In this document: one piece after another, positions 15,691 to 24,661 of the stretch
Layout of the letters: each line of letters starts with the position of its first letter
Numbering within the stretch: position 1 is the first letter of the stretch
Assembly (NCBI GenBank): GCA_020349905.1
Contig: CP070702.1
Span: 1,766,624 to 1,807,677 of the forward strand
Source: Candidatus Eiseniibacteriota bacterium
Lineage (GTDB): Bacteria; Eisenbacteria; RBG-16-71-46; JAFGJU01
Direction of reading: 5' to 3'
DNA: 41,054 nt
Notes under the pieces: model-generated
The model's database searches: none
The model's input: only the letters and a program-made list of their open reading frames with translations
Told to the model about the DNA's origin: nothing
Translations under genes and position numbers: made by a program

Positions 15691-18165
15691 ATGAGCAGTA
15701 TGGGAAAGCAGCAGGCCAAATCCGACTCCGTAAGCGTAAGCCACGAGATCTGCACCAGACTTCTGGAAGGCATTCCGATCCCGCTGGTGCTTCTGGACCA
15801 CGAGGGCAAGGTGATGTTTCTCAACAAGGCGATGGAGGAGCTTTCAGGCTACTCCGCCGCTGAAGCGAAAGGTGTCAGCTTCGTCTCCAGCTTCATACCG
15901 GAGAGGGAACGAGCCAAGGAAAGGGAGATAATCGAAAGCCTCGTATGGCTGCAGCAGCCCGCGACCCACACGTCTCTCCTGCTCACAAAGGGAGGCTACG
16001 AGACCATTCAGGAGTGGACGGCCCTCTGTCTTCCTGACCCCATAGGAAGAGCGTCGGCGGTCGCGTTCCTGACGGGCTGCAAACAAACGTATCGCAACTC
16101 CGCTGATCCGCTGACCGGTGCCGGAGAGTTCCTGGAGTTTGTTCTGGAGAGTCTTAACGCCGGGCTTGCCCTCATAGACAGGGATCGGAAGATAGTGCGC
16201 GTCTGCGGCGGTCTGAGAGAGCAGTTCCGGCAGTGTGTCGGAAGGCCCTGCTACGAGAGCTTCGGTGCCTCACACGACGTTTGTCCAAACTGCCCCGCGA
16301 AACTCATCTTCGACAGCGAGAGAGAGGTCCTGAGTGGCAAGAGAGAAGGGCTGCTTCAACGATCGGAAGTAGAGAGCGTAACGGGAGAGTGGCCTGCCCG
16401 CTGCGGTTACAGCAAGCTCATCGTCCTGCCGGTGACGGATAACGCGGGCGAGCTGGTCGGAATAGCCGAGCTGACGATCGGAAACCACGAGGAGCGCCTG
16501 CTTCAAGAGTGGCTTCGTGTGGCACAGGAAAGTTTGAACACGTTTCTCTCTCACTCTCCTGACGGCATACTCATCGCTGACCCGACGACGGACGTCATTC
16601 TGGACGCTAATCAGCAAGCATGCCGAGTGCTTCGTACCGAGAAAGATGCCCTGGTCGGGTCTCCTGCTTCGGAAGTCTTCCCCCCGGAATGGAGGGCAGA
16701 ATACAAGCAACTCGTGAGCCAGAAACTCCTCAAGAACGGCGACCTGTTCCAGGAGAGCACGTACGTAACGAAAGGAGACTCCCCGCGTGTTCCCGTGGAA
16801 CTGCTGGTCGTGCTCGCCGACCCCGACAGCGGCAGGAAGCGCCTACAAATGATGTTCAGGGACGTCTCGAAGGAGCGCTACGTTCAAGGGCAGCTCAAAT
16901 CACAGGCCAGTCTGCTCCACAACGTGAACGACGCCATCATCTCCGTTGACATGGACGAAACCCTTCTCTTTCTGAACAAGAAGGCGGAGGCTCTCTACGG
17001 CTGGAAGGCCGAGGAGGCAATCTGTCGCCCGCTGTATGACCTTATTAGGTACGAATTTACAAGCCCGTCGCAGGAACAGGATTACAGACGTGCCCTGGAA
17101 GAGGAGGGGCACTGGGCCGGAGACGTCGTCCATCACCACAAGGACGGTCACGCCATTAGCGTCGCCACGTCGGTCTCGACCGTGACCGGAGACGATGGTA
17201 CTCCCACGGGTTTGGTCATGGTCAACAGGGACATCACGGAGACAAAGCAAAGCCAGGCGGAGTTGAAGAGGAGGGCAAACGAGATGATCGCCCTCTACGA
17301 GATCGGCCAGGCCATAAGCACGCACCTCAGCCTGAAAGACGTGCTTTCGGTAATCCACGCCCAGGTGGGCAGGCTCATGAGAGCCCGGAACTTCTACATC
17401 GCCCTGCTGGATGAGACGAGGGAGGAAGTTCGCTTCCCCATATACGTGGATGAGCTGGTGATGAAGAACGGGACTTCCAGGAAGGCCGGAAAGGGCTACA
17501 CGGAGTACGTAATCCACCTGGGAGAACCCGTACTTCTGTCTGACGAAGTGGAACACCGGATGGTGGAGGCCGGCTACGAGGGCGTGGGACCGCGCGCCCT
17601 GAGCTGGCTCGGAGTGCCGCTTACGTTCCGGCAGAAAACCATAGGAATGATGGCCGTGCAAAGCTACACGAAGGCCAACCTGTATGATGAAGACGACATC
17701 TGGATTCTCTCCGCCATCTCAGACATGGCGGCCATCGCCATAGCGAATGCGAGAATGTTCGAGCAGGTCAGATCCTCTGAAGAGAGATACAGAGACATAC
17801 TGGAGAACATGTCTGAAGGCTACGTCGTGATCCAGGACGGCAGGATTGCCTTCGCAAACAGGGCGTTCGCCGAACTCTCTTCGTATGCAAAGGAAAGACT
17901 CCTCGGCAGAGAGTTCTGCGAAATCCTCTCGAGCGAATCACAGAGCATAATTGAGAATCTCTTCAAGAGAAAGTCTATCGGCCCCGAAGAGGAGATTCTC
18001 TCTCGCTTGACGCTGGTGTCGAAGGACGGGGAGGAGACTCAATTCCAGTGCGATTTTAGAAGTCTCAGCTACGATGGCAAGCCCGCGCTCATAGGCGTGT
18101 GCCCGAAGTCCACGACCACAAGGGTCTCCGTTTCCACGGAGGCCACGGCGCCGGGACGCGCCTGA
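15691..18165 (+). CDS. Multi-PAS/GAF sensory protein without output domain
   Basis: The 824-residue protein is soluble and built of sensor domains: PAS at about 20-130, a divergent PAS at about 145-270, PAS at about 275-395, PAS at about 400-520 (ending DITETK), GAF at about 535-685 and a last PAS at about 695-805. The second PAS carries a Cys set (C182, C187, C198, C201; GRPCYESFG, CPNCP) that could bind a metal, heme or Fe-S group, as in similar PAS domains of anaerobes. There is no histidine kinase, GGDEF, EAL, HTH or sigma-54 domain, although such proteins usually end in one. The stop lies only 29 bases from the end of the converging hflX gene, so there is no hidden downstream part. It may act through a partner protein. 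AGGAGG lies 12 bases before the ATG, a slightly long spacing. Confidence 0.85.
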   Translation: MSSMGKQQAKSDSVSVSHEICTRLLEGIPIPLVLLDHEGKVMFLNKAMEELSGYSAAEAKGVSFVSSFIPERERAKEREIIESLVWLQQPATHTSLLLTKGGYETIQEWTALCLPDPIGRASAVAFLTGCKQTYRNSADPLTGAGEFLEFVLESLNAGLALIDRDRKIVRVCGGLREQFRQCVGRPCYESFGASHDVCPNCPAKLIFDSEREVLSGKREGLLQRSEVESVTGEWPARCGYSKLIVLPVTDNAGELVGIAELTIGNHEERLLQEWLRVAQESLNTFLSHSPDGILIADPTTDVILDANQQACRVLRTEKDALVGSPASEVFPPEWRAEYKQLVSQKLLKNGDLFQESTYVTKGDSPRVPVELLVVLADPDSGRKRLQMMFRDVSKERYVQGQLKSQASLLHNVNDAIISVDMDETLLFLNKKAEALYGWKAEEAICRPLYDLIRYEFTSPSQEQDYRRALEEEGHWAGDVVHHHKDGHAISVATSVSTVTGDDGTPTGLVMVNRDITETKQSQAELKRRANEMIALYEIGQAISTHLSLKDVLSVIHAQVGRLMRARNFYIALLDETREEVRFPIYVDELVMKNGTSRKAGKGYTEYVIHLGEPVLLSDEVEHRMVEAGYEGVGPRALSWLGVPLTFRQKTIGMMAVQSYTKANLYDEDDIWILSAISDMAAIAIANARMFEQVRSSEERYRDILENMSEGYVVIQDGRIAFANRAFAELSSYAKERLLGREFCEILSSESQSIIENLFKRKSIGPEEEILSRLTLVSKDGEETQFQCDFRSLSYDGKPALIGVCPKSTTTRVSVSTEATAPGRA

Positions 18166-18168
18166 CGC

Positions 18169-18192
18169 CGGGGCCTGAGCAGGGGCGCCCCG
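18169..18192. terminator. Possible bidirectional hairpin between converging genes
   Basis: CGGGGC (18169-18174) pairs with GCCCCG (18187-18192) around a 12-base loop and is followed by TTT on the plus strand. It fills the 29-base gap between the PAS/GAF gene and hflX. The T-run is short, so termination is a modest guess. Confidence 0.3.
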
Positions 18193-18194
18193 TT

Positions 18195-19463
18195 TCAACC
18201 GAACCGCACAGGGAACCCTCGCCGGCTCAGCCTGCCCACTTCGTCGGACCCCGCCCAGCACTGGATGCTGACGCGGTCCGTCAGTGTCCTCTCTTCAACG
18301 AATTCGCAGGACTCCCTCAGGTGTGAGAGCAATCTCTTCTCCGAGAGGGGAATCTCAACCGTGACGAGCACTCTCCTCTGGCGCACGGCCTCGAGTATCC
18401 TCTCCGTCAGCGCATCGATGTTGACTCTCTTAAGTGCGGATATCTCCACGGCGGAAGGAAACTGATACCTGAGGCTCTGCAGTGCCTCTTCTTCGGCGAG
18501 GTCTATCTTGTTCAACACGATGATGACGGGTTTTCCCCCGGCCTGCATCGTAACGAGCACGTCCTCGACCGTCGCGGCCTGCTGCGCCGCACGGGAGGAG
18601 CTTGAGTCCACGACGTGAAGCAGCAGGTCCGCCTGCACCACTTCCTCCAGCGTCGCGTGAAACGAGGTCACGAGATGGTGCGGCAGCTTCTTTATGAAAC
18701 CCACGGTGTCGGTTATGACTGTCGACGGTGCCCGGATGGACCCGAGCCGCCTGGTTGTGGCGTCAACGGTTGCAAACAGTCTGTCTTCGACAAAGACTTC
18801 GGTTTCCGTGAGAACACGGAAGAGCGTGGACTTCCCCGCATTGGTGTAGCCCACGATGGCGACCCTGAAGGCGTTTTCTCTCTTCTTACGCTGAACGCTT
18901 CTCTCCTTCTCAACCCCTGCGAGCTGTTTCTTTAGACTCCCTATCTTCTCTCGAACGCGTCTCCTGTCTACCTCGAGCTGGGTCTCACCCGGCCCACGCG
19001 TCCCTATTCCACCGCCCAGACGCGAGAGGTGCTTCCACAGCCTGGTCAACCTGGGAAGTTGATACTCCAGCTGGGCCAGCTCAACCTGGACTCGCGCCTC
19101 ACTCGACTTGGCCCGGAGCGCGAATATGTGAAGTATGACCTCGCTTCTGTCTACGACCTTTATTCCGAGTTCCTTTTCTAGATTTCTCACCTGCCCCGGA
19201 GAGAGGTCCTCGTCAAACACGGCCACGTCGATGGAGTCCCGCCCGATGAGCCCCTTGAGTTCTTCCAGTTTTCCCCGCCCCAGGAACGTTCTGGGGGAAA
19301 TGGACTCTCGCTTTTGAAGCAGGTGCCCCGCAACGACACCACCCGCCGTGTCTACGAGAAGCCCAAGTTCCTCAAGGGAATCGTTGGCTTCCCTACCTCT
19401 GGAATCTCTCAACCCTATGAGAACCGCTCGCTCCGGTCTCTTGTCGTCATCCGGTCTGTAGAT
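18195..19463 (-). CDS. hflX: Ribosome-associated GTPase HflX
   Basis: HflX binds the large ribosomal subunit and splits stalled or stressed ribosomes. The protein shows the HflX N-terminal domain (GGGIGTRGPGETQLE near its end), then a GTPase domain with P-loop GYTNAGKST, DTVGF and NKID motifs, and a short C-terminal region. The usual N-terminal strand ERAVLIGL lies upstream of the first canonical start (TTG at 19412), in the same frame, so that TTG would cut into the fold. The frame is open up to a TGA at 19472. The best-placed start is ATC at 19463, 6 bases after AGAGGTGA; ATC starts are rare. It follows the M24 peptidase gene by about 20 bases, so the two are probably co-transcribed. Identity is firm; the start is uncertain (19412 is the alternative). 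Confidence 0.9.
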   Translation of the reverse strand: MYRPDDDKRPERAVLIGLRDSRGREANDSLEELGLLVDTAGGVVAGHLLQKRESISPRTFLGRGKLEELKGLIGRDSIDVAVFDEDLSPGQVRNLEKELGIKVVDRSEVILHIFALRAKSSEARVQVELAQLEYQLPRLTRLWKHLSRLGGGIGTRGPGETQLEVDRRRVREKIGSLKKQLAGVEKERSVQRKKRENAFRVAIVGYTNAGKSTLFRVLTETEVFVEDRLFATVDATTRRLGSIRAPSTVITDTVGFIKKLPHHLVTSFHATLEEVVQADLLLHVVDSSSSRAAQQAATVEDVLVTMQAGGKPVIIVLNKIDLAEEEALQSLRYQFPSAVEISALKRVNIDALTERILEAVRQRRVLVTVEIPLSEKRLLSHLRESCEFVEERTLTDRVSIQCWAGSDEVGRLSRRGFPVRFG

Positions 19464-19482
19464 GCTCGCTCACCTCTTCCGC

Positions 19483-20712
19483 CTAGGCCCTCCAGACGGG
19501 CGACAGTTCTCTAGGGAAGTCCACGAGAACTTCGAACTTCCCCTCCGGTCTTGCGTACACGATGTCCTCTATCCTGACCCCGATGCCCCTGGAAGGAAAA
19601 TAGAGGCCGGGCTCCACCGTGAAGACGGAACCGCGGACTATTTCGTCACTGTTTGTCTCTGGCCCCGCGAGACGCGGTTTTTCGTGCACTTCAAGCCCTA
19701 TGCCGTGTCCCGTGCCGTGCACGTATCCTTCCTGAAGCGTGTCGTCCTGGCGAATCGTCCTGTATCCACGGCTCTCGAAGAATTCACAGGTCTGGTCCTG
19801 GTAGATTCGCGCTGGCGTGTCGACCTTTAGTGAATTGAGCACAAGTTCCTGGGCCCCCAGAACGTCGTCGTAAACCTTCTTGACCTCCTCCGGGACGTCT
19901 CCCACGCAGTAGGTCCTGGTGATGTCAAACTTGTATCCGCCCCCTATCTCGCCTGGGAACACGTCCATCACGATGGTCTTTCCGGGTTCGATGATTTGCT
20001 CGTCGTTCCCGAAATTGTGGGGAACGGCGGAGTCGCGCCCCATCGAAATGATGGTGCCGCTGCTCTCCACGAGCCCGCGCTGAATGAGTTCGCGTCGCAT
20101 CATGGAACGCAGGTCACCCAGCTTGAGGGGCTTGCCATCGGACTTGACCAGGCGATTGCGCTCGATCTTGCACGAGAAGAGGAAGTCCCTGACCAACGCG
20201 AGGCTCTCGCAGCTTCTTCTACCCACGTCCTTCATCTGTTCTATCTCGGACTCATTCTTGGTGCCCCGCGCCACGTCGAAGATAGTCCTGTCGCCCTCCA
20301 GGGCGATTTCGATACCGTTCATCGTCTGCTTGAGGAATTCTACTTGCATGAGAAGGCGACTGGCCTCGATGTTTCCGTACAGGCCAACCTTCCCCTTCAC
20401 GCCGAGCTTTTCAAGTATGAGGCCCATCATCCTGGCCTCACCCCTTACTTCGCTCTGCTCCTGGCGAGTGAGGTCCTTCAATTTGAAATCCGCAAAAGTA
20501 CTGCAGGGAAGGCCCGTCTCCGCTGCTTCGTCGCGCTCCATCGGATTGTGCACGAGAAGCGACGTTCCGTCGGCCTTCATGGCGTAGAAAGAGCGCAGCA
20601 GCCGCGCCGGACCCGTCATGTATGTCATTATCGGGTTGTTTACTCCACCACCTGCTATCATGATGGCGTCCAGTCCGCGTTCACTCATCAGCCCGGGAAT
20701 ATCACTCTTCAT
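19483..20712 (-). CDS. M24 family metallopeptidase (Xaa-Pro aminopeptidase-like)
   Basis: The 409-residue protein has an N-terminal creatinase-like domain (about 1-150) and a C-terminal pita-bread domain with all five metal ligands expected of the family: Asp250 (VMDVFPG), Asp263 (KFDITRTY), His336 (HGTGHGIG), Glu367 (TVEPGLY) and Glu382 (RIED). It should be a two-metal cytoplasmic aminopeptidase or dipeptidase acting on Xaa-Pro bonds; creatinase-type activities are an alternative. The start ATG at 20712 is preceded by GGAGGACGTT. The gene precedes hflX by about 20 bases on the same strand. No odd residues are seen. Confidence 0.88.
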   Translation of the reverse strand: MKSDIPGLMSERGLDAIMIAGGGVNNPIMTYMTGPARLLRSFYAMKADGTSLLVHNPMERDEAAETGLPCSTFADFKLKDLTRQEQSEVRGEARMMGLILEKLGVKGKVGLYGNIEASRLLMQVEFLKQTMNGIEIALEGDRTIFDVARGTKNESEIEQMKDVGRRSCESLALVRDFLFSCKIERNRLVKSDGKPLKLGDLRSMMRRELIQRGLVESSGTIISMGRDSAVPHNFGNDEQIIEPGKTIVMDVFPGEIGGGYKFDITRTYCVGDVPEEVKKVYDDVLGAQELVLNSLKVDTPARIYQDQTCEFFESRGYRTIRQDDTLQEGYVHGTGHGIGLEVHEKPRLAGPETNSDEIVRGSVFTVEPGLYFPSRGIGVRIEDIVYARPEGKFEVLVDFPRELSPVWRA

Positions 20713-20779
20713 AACGTCCTCCGTCCTCTCAACTATGACCGGTCAAGTCACAGCCCGGCACGCGGGAGCTACAAATCCG

Positions 20780-20808
20780 TTGAGCCACGTTGCGACATGG
20801 TACATAAT
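20780..20808 (+). promoter_or_regulatory. Sigma-70-like promoter candidate for the CoA-disulfide-reductase-like gene
   Basis: TTGAGC (20780-20785; 4 of 6), a 17-base spacer and CATAAT (20803-20808; 5 of 6) would start a transcript near 20815. The leader would then be about 176 bases, with a small GC hairpin (CGCAG AG CTGCG) in it. Confidence 0.4.
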
Positions 20809-20990
20809 CATTGAACGACCTGGCCGCTTGCGTCGCAGAGCTGCGCCACACGCAGCGGTAAGGTTCTCATACTCACGATATTACTGGAATTGGCCCAGAC
20901 TGTAAACGAGAAAGCCCGGCGCGCTATTTGTGCTGGGGGGTCGTGCATACGCGTTTAGGCCCTGTCTCTAACAGAAAGACTGGAGGGGTT

Positions 20991-22676
20991 ATGCAGAGCA
21001 AGGGTAAGCGAGTGGTCATCATCGGCGGAGGAGCGGTGGGCCCAAAGGCGGCATCGCGTGCCCGCAGGCTCGAACCAGACGCTGACATAAAGATAATCGA
21101 GAGGGGAAAGTTCATCTCCTACGCGGCCTGTGGAATGCCTTATTACATCTCGGGCGACATCAGCGATTCCCGAGAGTTGATAGCCAGAGACGCTGCGTAC
21201 TTCAAGGACCGGTTGGACGTGGACGTCCTCACCGAGACAGAAGTCCTTTCCATCGACAGAAAAGCAGGACGCGTTAATTGCCGCGAGACTGGTGGAAGGG
21301 AGTTTCCCTTGCCGTACGATGCGCTCGTTGTCGCGACAGGAGCGGAACCGTTCGTCCCTCCTCTGGAGGGACGTGAGCTCACCGGCATATTCAAGCTCAA
21401 GGGAATACCCGACGCCATCGCCATTAGGGATTATCTAAAGAAGGAAGAGCCGAGAAAGGCGGCCATCGTCGGAGCCGGACTGATCGGGCTGGAAATGGCA
21501 GAGGCTTTTAGGGCCAGGGGCCTTTCGGTCACCGTAGTCGAAATGCTGGATTGGCCGCTTCCAGCCCTTCTGGATTTTGAAATCGCGACGATCCTGGGAA
21601 AGTATCTGGAGGAAGAAGGTGTCAACCTGGTGTTCTCACGAAAGGCCACCGGCTTTGACGGAACGCCGGGGGGGCGCGTGAAGAGGCTCAGGACGGAGGA
21701 CGGCCCCATAGATTGCGACGTCGCGCTCATCTCGATAGGTGTGAGACCCAACACCTCTTTGGCCGCAGAAGCAGGGCTCGAACTCGGTCCCGCGCGCGCG
21801 ATAGCCGTGAACGAGTTCCTTCAGACGAACGATCCGGCGATCTACGCGGGCGGGGACTGCGTGGAGTGCAAGCACCTGGTGACCGGGAAGCCGGCCTTCG
21901 TGCCCCTCGGCTCTACCGCGAACAAGCACGGCCGTGTCATCGGCAACAACGTCGTCGGGGGCAGGGACGTGTTTCCGGGCATACTGGGGACAGCCATTGC
22001 CAAGGTGCTCGGCATGGCCGTGGGTCGCACGGGCCTGACGGAAAGGGAGGCCGTGGAAGCTGGCTACAAGGTGGTGTGCTCTACTGTGACGCCGAACGAT
22101 ATTGCACATTACTACCCGGGCGGCAACAGGATAACGCTCAAGCTCGTCGCAGACGGGAACACCGGCAGGGTCCTCGGCGCCCAGTGTGTGGGTAAGGGCG
22201 AGGTGGCAAAACGAATCGACGTTCTGGCAACGGCACTCAGCAGCGGGATGAGCGCAACTGACCTGGCAAACCTGGACCTCTCCTACGCTCCTCCCTACAA
22301 CTCCGCCATGGACGCAATACACCACGCGGCGAACGTGATACGAAACAAGATGGACGGAACCGCCAGGAGCATCCCCCCGCAGCAGTTGAAGGATAAGATG
22401 AACGGACAGGAGAACCTCGTCATCCTGGACGTGCGCTCCGAGAGAGAATGGCGCGAGCTGCGGCTTGGCCATTCCAAGGTCCGGCACGTCCCGATGGAGC
22501 GCCTGTCGCAGACCGCCGCGCGGGATTACGAGGGAAAAGAAATAGTGACGCTGTGCAAGTCAAGCGTGCGCGCGTATCACGCGCAGAAGATGCTCGAGCG
22601 AAAGGGGCTCTCTGATGTCAAGTTCCTGGACGGAAGTCTCCTGGTCTGGCCGTACGATGTGAAGAAGTCGAAGTAG
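20991..22676 (+). CDS. CoA-disulfide reductase / NADH oxidase-like flavoprotein with C-terminal rhodanese domain
   Basis: I choose ATG 20991, because GGAGGGG lies just before it and the FAD motif VVIIGGGAVG then begins at residue 8; the frame is open a further 21 codons upstream without supporting signals. Residues 1-445 form a two-Rossmann flavoprotein of the CoA-disulfide reductase / NADH oxidase / persulfide reductase family, with the single active-site Cys47 in SYAACGMPYY, the NAD motif AIVGAGLIGLEMAE and the AGGDCVE FAD motif. Residues 460-561 form a rhodanese domain with catalytic Cys522 (TLCKSS). Such fusions reduce CoA-bound persulfides or polysulfides, moving sulfur via the rhodanese Cys. 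This suggests a role in sulfur or thiol redox balance in the cytoplasm. It stands alone on the plus strand and converges on the ABC permease gene. Confidence 0.88.
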   Translation: MQSKGKRVVIIGGGAVGPKAASRARRLEPDADIKIIERGKFISYAACGMPYYISGDISDSRELIARDAAYFKDRLDVDVLTETEVLSIDRKAGRVNCRETGGREFPLPYDALVVATGAEPFVPPLEGRELTGIFKLKGIPDAIAIRDYLKKEEPRKAAIVGAGLIGLEMAEAFRARGLSVTVVEMLDWPLPALLDFEIATILGKYLEEEGVNLVFSRKATGFDGTPGGRVKRLRTEDGPIDCDVALISIGVRPNTSLAAEAGLELGPARAIAVNEFLQTNDPAIYAGGDCVECKHLVTGKPAFVPLGSTANKHGRVIGNNVVGGRDVFPGILGTAIAKVLGMAVGRTGLTEREAVEAGYKVVCSTVTPNDIAHYYPGGNRITLKLVADGNTGRVLGAQCVGKGEVAKRIDVLATALSSGMSATDLANLDLSYAPPYNSAMDAIHHAANVIRNKMDGTARSIPPQQLKDKMNGQENLVILDVRSEREWRELRLGHSKVRHVPMERLSQTAARDYEGKEIVTLCKSSVRAYHAQKMLERKGLSDVKFLDGSLLVWPYDVKKSK

Positions 22677-22683
22677 GCGCCGC

Positions 22684-23889
22684 TCAGACCCTGAACATCA
22701 CTTTCTCGTTAGAGAAGAGCTTGACGGACACAAGGAGCGCCCCCACCGCGATGGCGAGAGTGGACAGAAGCGCGACACACGTGTGCACGATGTCGAAGCC
22801 GCCGGTCAGAATCTCCTTCTCCAGAAAGAGCACGCCTAGGAGCGGGACGGCGTAGCCAGTTAGTCCCGTCTCGAAACCCGGAAAGATAGTCACGACAGCG
22901 GACAACATTATCAGCATGTAGAAGTAGGAGGAATACGTCTGTCCTTCCTTGATGCTCTTGGCGAAGCAACCGATGGCGACGAAGGTGGCTGCCACGAACA
23001 CCATCACCGGGAGAAGGGTGAGCAGAAGTATCATGACCGTGCTGAAAGAGATGGTCAGGCTTCCCTCTCCCACGTCGGTCATGAAAGACAGGCCGCTGTA
23101 TATCGTAAGCAGGAGTCCCACGAGGCCCATTATCGCCGTTGCAAGTGAGGCGAGCATGACTGCCACGAACTTACCGAAAACGACCTCCGTGCGTGAGGCA
23201 GAGCTGGCCAGGATAGTCTCCAGCGTGCTGCGTTCCTTCTCCCCCACTGTCACGTCTATGGCGGTGTGCTGGGCGCCAGCGCACATGAGGATTATGAGGA
23301 AGAACGGGACTATGGTGCCTACGGCGAACGCTCCCATTTCTCCGGCAGTGGCCACGTTCTCGGTCCCGATGTCCATAGTGTCCAGGATGGATACGTCCAA
23401 TCCCCGCCCCTCCAGCCTCGATCGCACGACTTCGCTCCCGTATTCCCTCAGAAGAGAGATGACCCTGTCCCTGCCGCTCACGGAGATCATGTCGGCCCCG
23501 TCGTACAGAACGGTGAGCCCGGCCAGCGTACCCGCTTTCACCAATTCGTCGAACCCGTCAGGAACGACGAGCGCCACGTTTGCGACCTGCCCCCTCACGA
23601 CGTCGGCCGCCCCTTCCCCCTCCAGCCGGGGCATGAGCAGGACTTCGAATTTCTCTTGCACCGACAGGAACTCCACCAACTCGTGGGCGTCCGTGTAGTT
23701 CACCACGGCAACGGAAACGCCTGCCTCCCTTTGCCTCTTTCGAACCAGCCTCTCGAAATACCCGAGCCCCGTGAAGAGCGCCGGATATATGATGAGGGGA
23801 AGAGCGATCATGAGAAAGATGGTACGGCTGTCTCTGAGGGAATCGATGACTTCTTTCCACAGGACCGTGCGCACGTTACTCAGCTTCAT
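22684..23889 (-). CDS. ABC-2 type exporter permease (NatB-like)
   Basis: The 401-residue protein has a first membrane helix at about 24-45, a large extracytoplasmic domain at about 55-185, and five or six further helices between about 187 and 395. The VTVGEKERSTLETILASSASRTEVVFGKF stretch after the second helix is typical of ABC-2 permeases of the NatB type, whose best-known member expels Na+. Substrate here is not determined; drug, ion or lipid export are alternatives. AGGTGATTCG precedes the ATG. It lies 13 bases downstream of its ATPase gene, and together they make a complete half-transporter pair. Confidence 0.85.
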   Translation of the reverse strand: MKLSNVRTVLWKEVIDSLRDSRTIFLMIALPLIIYPALFTGLGYFERLVRKRQREAGVSVAVVNYTDAHELVEFLSVQEKFEVLLMPRLEGEGAADVVRGQVANVALVVPDGFDELVKAGTLAGLTVLYDGADMISVSGRDRVISLLREYGSEVVRSRLEGRGLDVSILDTMDIGTENVATAGEMGAFAVGTIVPFFLIILMCAGAQHTAIDVTVGEKERSTLETILASSASRTEVVFGKFVAVMLASLATAIMGLVGLLLTIYSGLSFMTDVGEGSLTISFSTVMILLLTLLPVMVFVAATFVAIGCFAKSIKEGQTYSSYFYMLIMLSAVVTIFPGFETGLTGYAVPLLGVLFLEKEILTGGFDIVHTCVALLSTLAIAVGALLVSVKLFSNEKVMFRV

Positions 23890-23902
23890 CGAATCACCTG
23901 CC

Positions 23903-24652
23903 TCACGCTTCAGAGACGCCCTTCGTATCCACGAGCCTCACGAATACGTCTTCCAGATTCTGACAGCCGTGCGATTGCAGAAGCCCCGCAGGAGAACCGC
24001 TGGCGAGCAGTTTACCCTTCTCGATGATGCCCAGCTCGTCACACAGTCTCTCTGCCTCGGTCATGATGTGCGTCGAGAAAATGATGGTCTTCCGCTCCTC
24101 TTTCCATTGTCGTATCAGGTCAAAGGTGGCCCTGGCGTTCACAACGTCGAGACCCAGGGTCGGCTCGTCCAGTATCAAAACAGAGGGGTCGTGTAGAATC
24201 ACTCTGGCAACGGATATCTTCTGCTTCATGCCGGTGGACATCTTTCCGATTCTTACGTCCAGCACGTCATCCAGCTTGAATTTCTGCCTGAGCTCCTGAA
24301 TCCGTCTCTCCAGAACTTCCCCCTGCAGGCCTGCGAGCTTGCCAAAGTACTTCAGGGTTTCCCCGCCGGTGAGCCTGTCGTAGAGCTTGGTGTCGCCGGA
24401 AAGAAACCCTATCTGCTCTCTCACCTTTCCGGGGCTCCGCAGGAGATCGTGACCTCCCACGACCGCCGTCCCCGAAGTGGGCACGAGGATGGTCGCCAGC
24501 ATCCTCAGGGTAGTAGTCTTTCCGGCCCCGTTTCTTCCCAGAAGACCGAAGATGCACCCCGGCTGGCACTCGAAGCTGAGGTCGTCGACGGCGACCACGT
24601 CGCCCTTTTTTCCGTCGTAGAAGATCTTCTTCAATGAAGTGGCTCGAACCAA
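23903..24652 (-). CDS. ABC transporter ATP-binding protein (NatA-like)
   Basis: The 249-residue ATPase has Walker A GRNGAGKTT at about residues 39-47, an STGMKQK signature in place of LSGGQ (usual for the NatA/ABC-2 exporter branch), Walker B VLILDEP, and a switch His in FSTHIM. It energises the permease encoded 13 bases downstream. The start is TTG at 24652, supported by GAGGAGG 4 bases upstream; that ribosome-binding site overlaps the stop codon of the helicase gene, so translation of the two is probably coupled. Confidence 0.9.
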   Translation of the reverse strand: MVRATSLKKIFYDGKKGDVVAVDDLSFECQPGCIFGLLGRNGAGKTTTLRMLATILVPTSGTAVVGGHDLLRSPGKVREQIGFLSGDTKLYDRLTGGETLKYFGKLAGLQGEVLERRIQELRQKFKLDDVLDVRIGKMSTGMKQKISVARVILHDPSVLILDEPTLGLDVVNARATFDLIRQWKEERKTIIFSTHIMTEAERLCDELGIIEKGKLLASGSPAGLLQSHGCQNLEDVFVRLVDTKGVSEA

Positions 24653-24661
24653 ATGTCCTCC

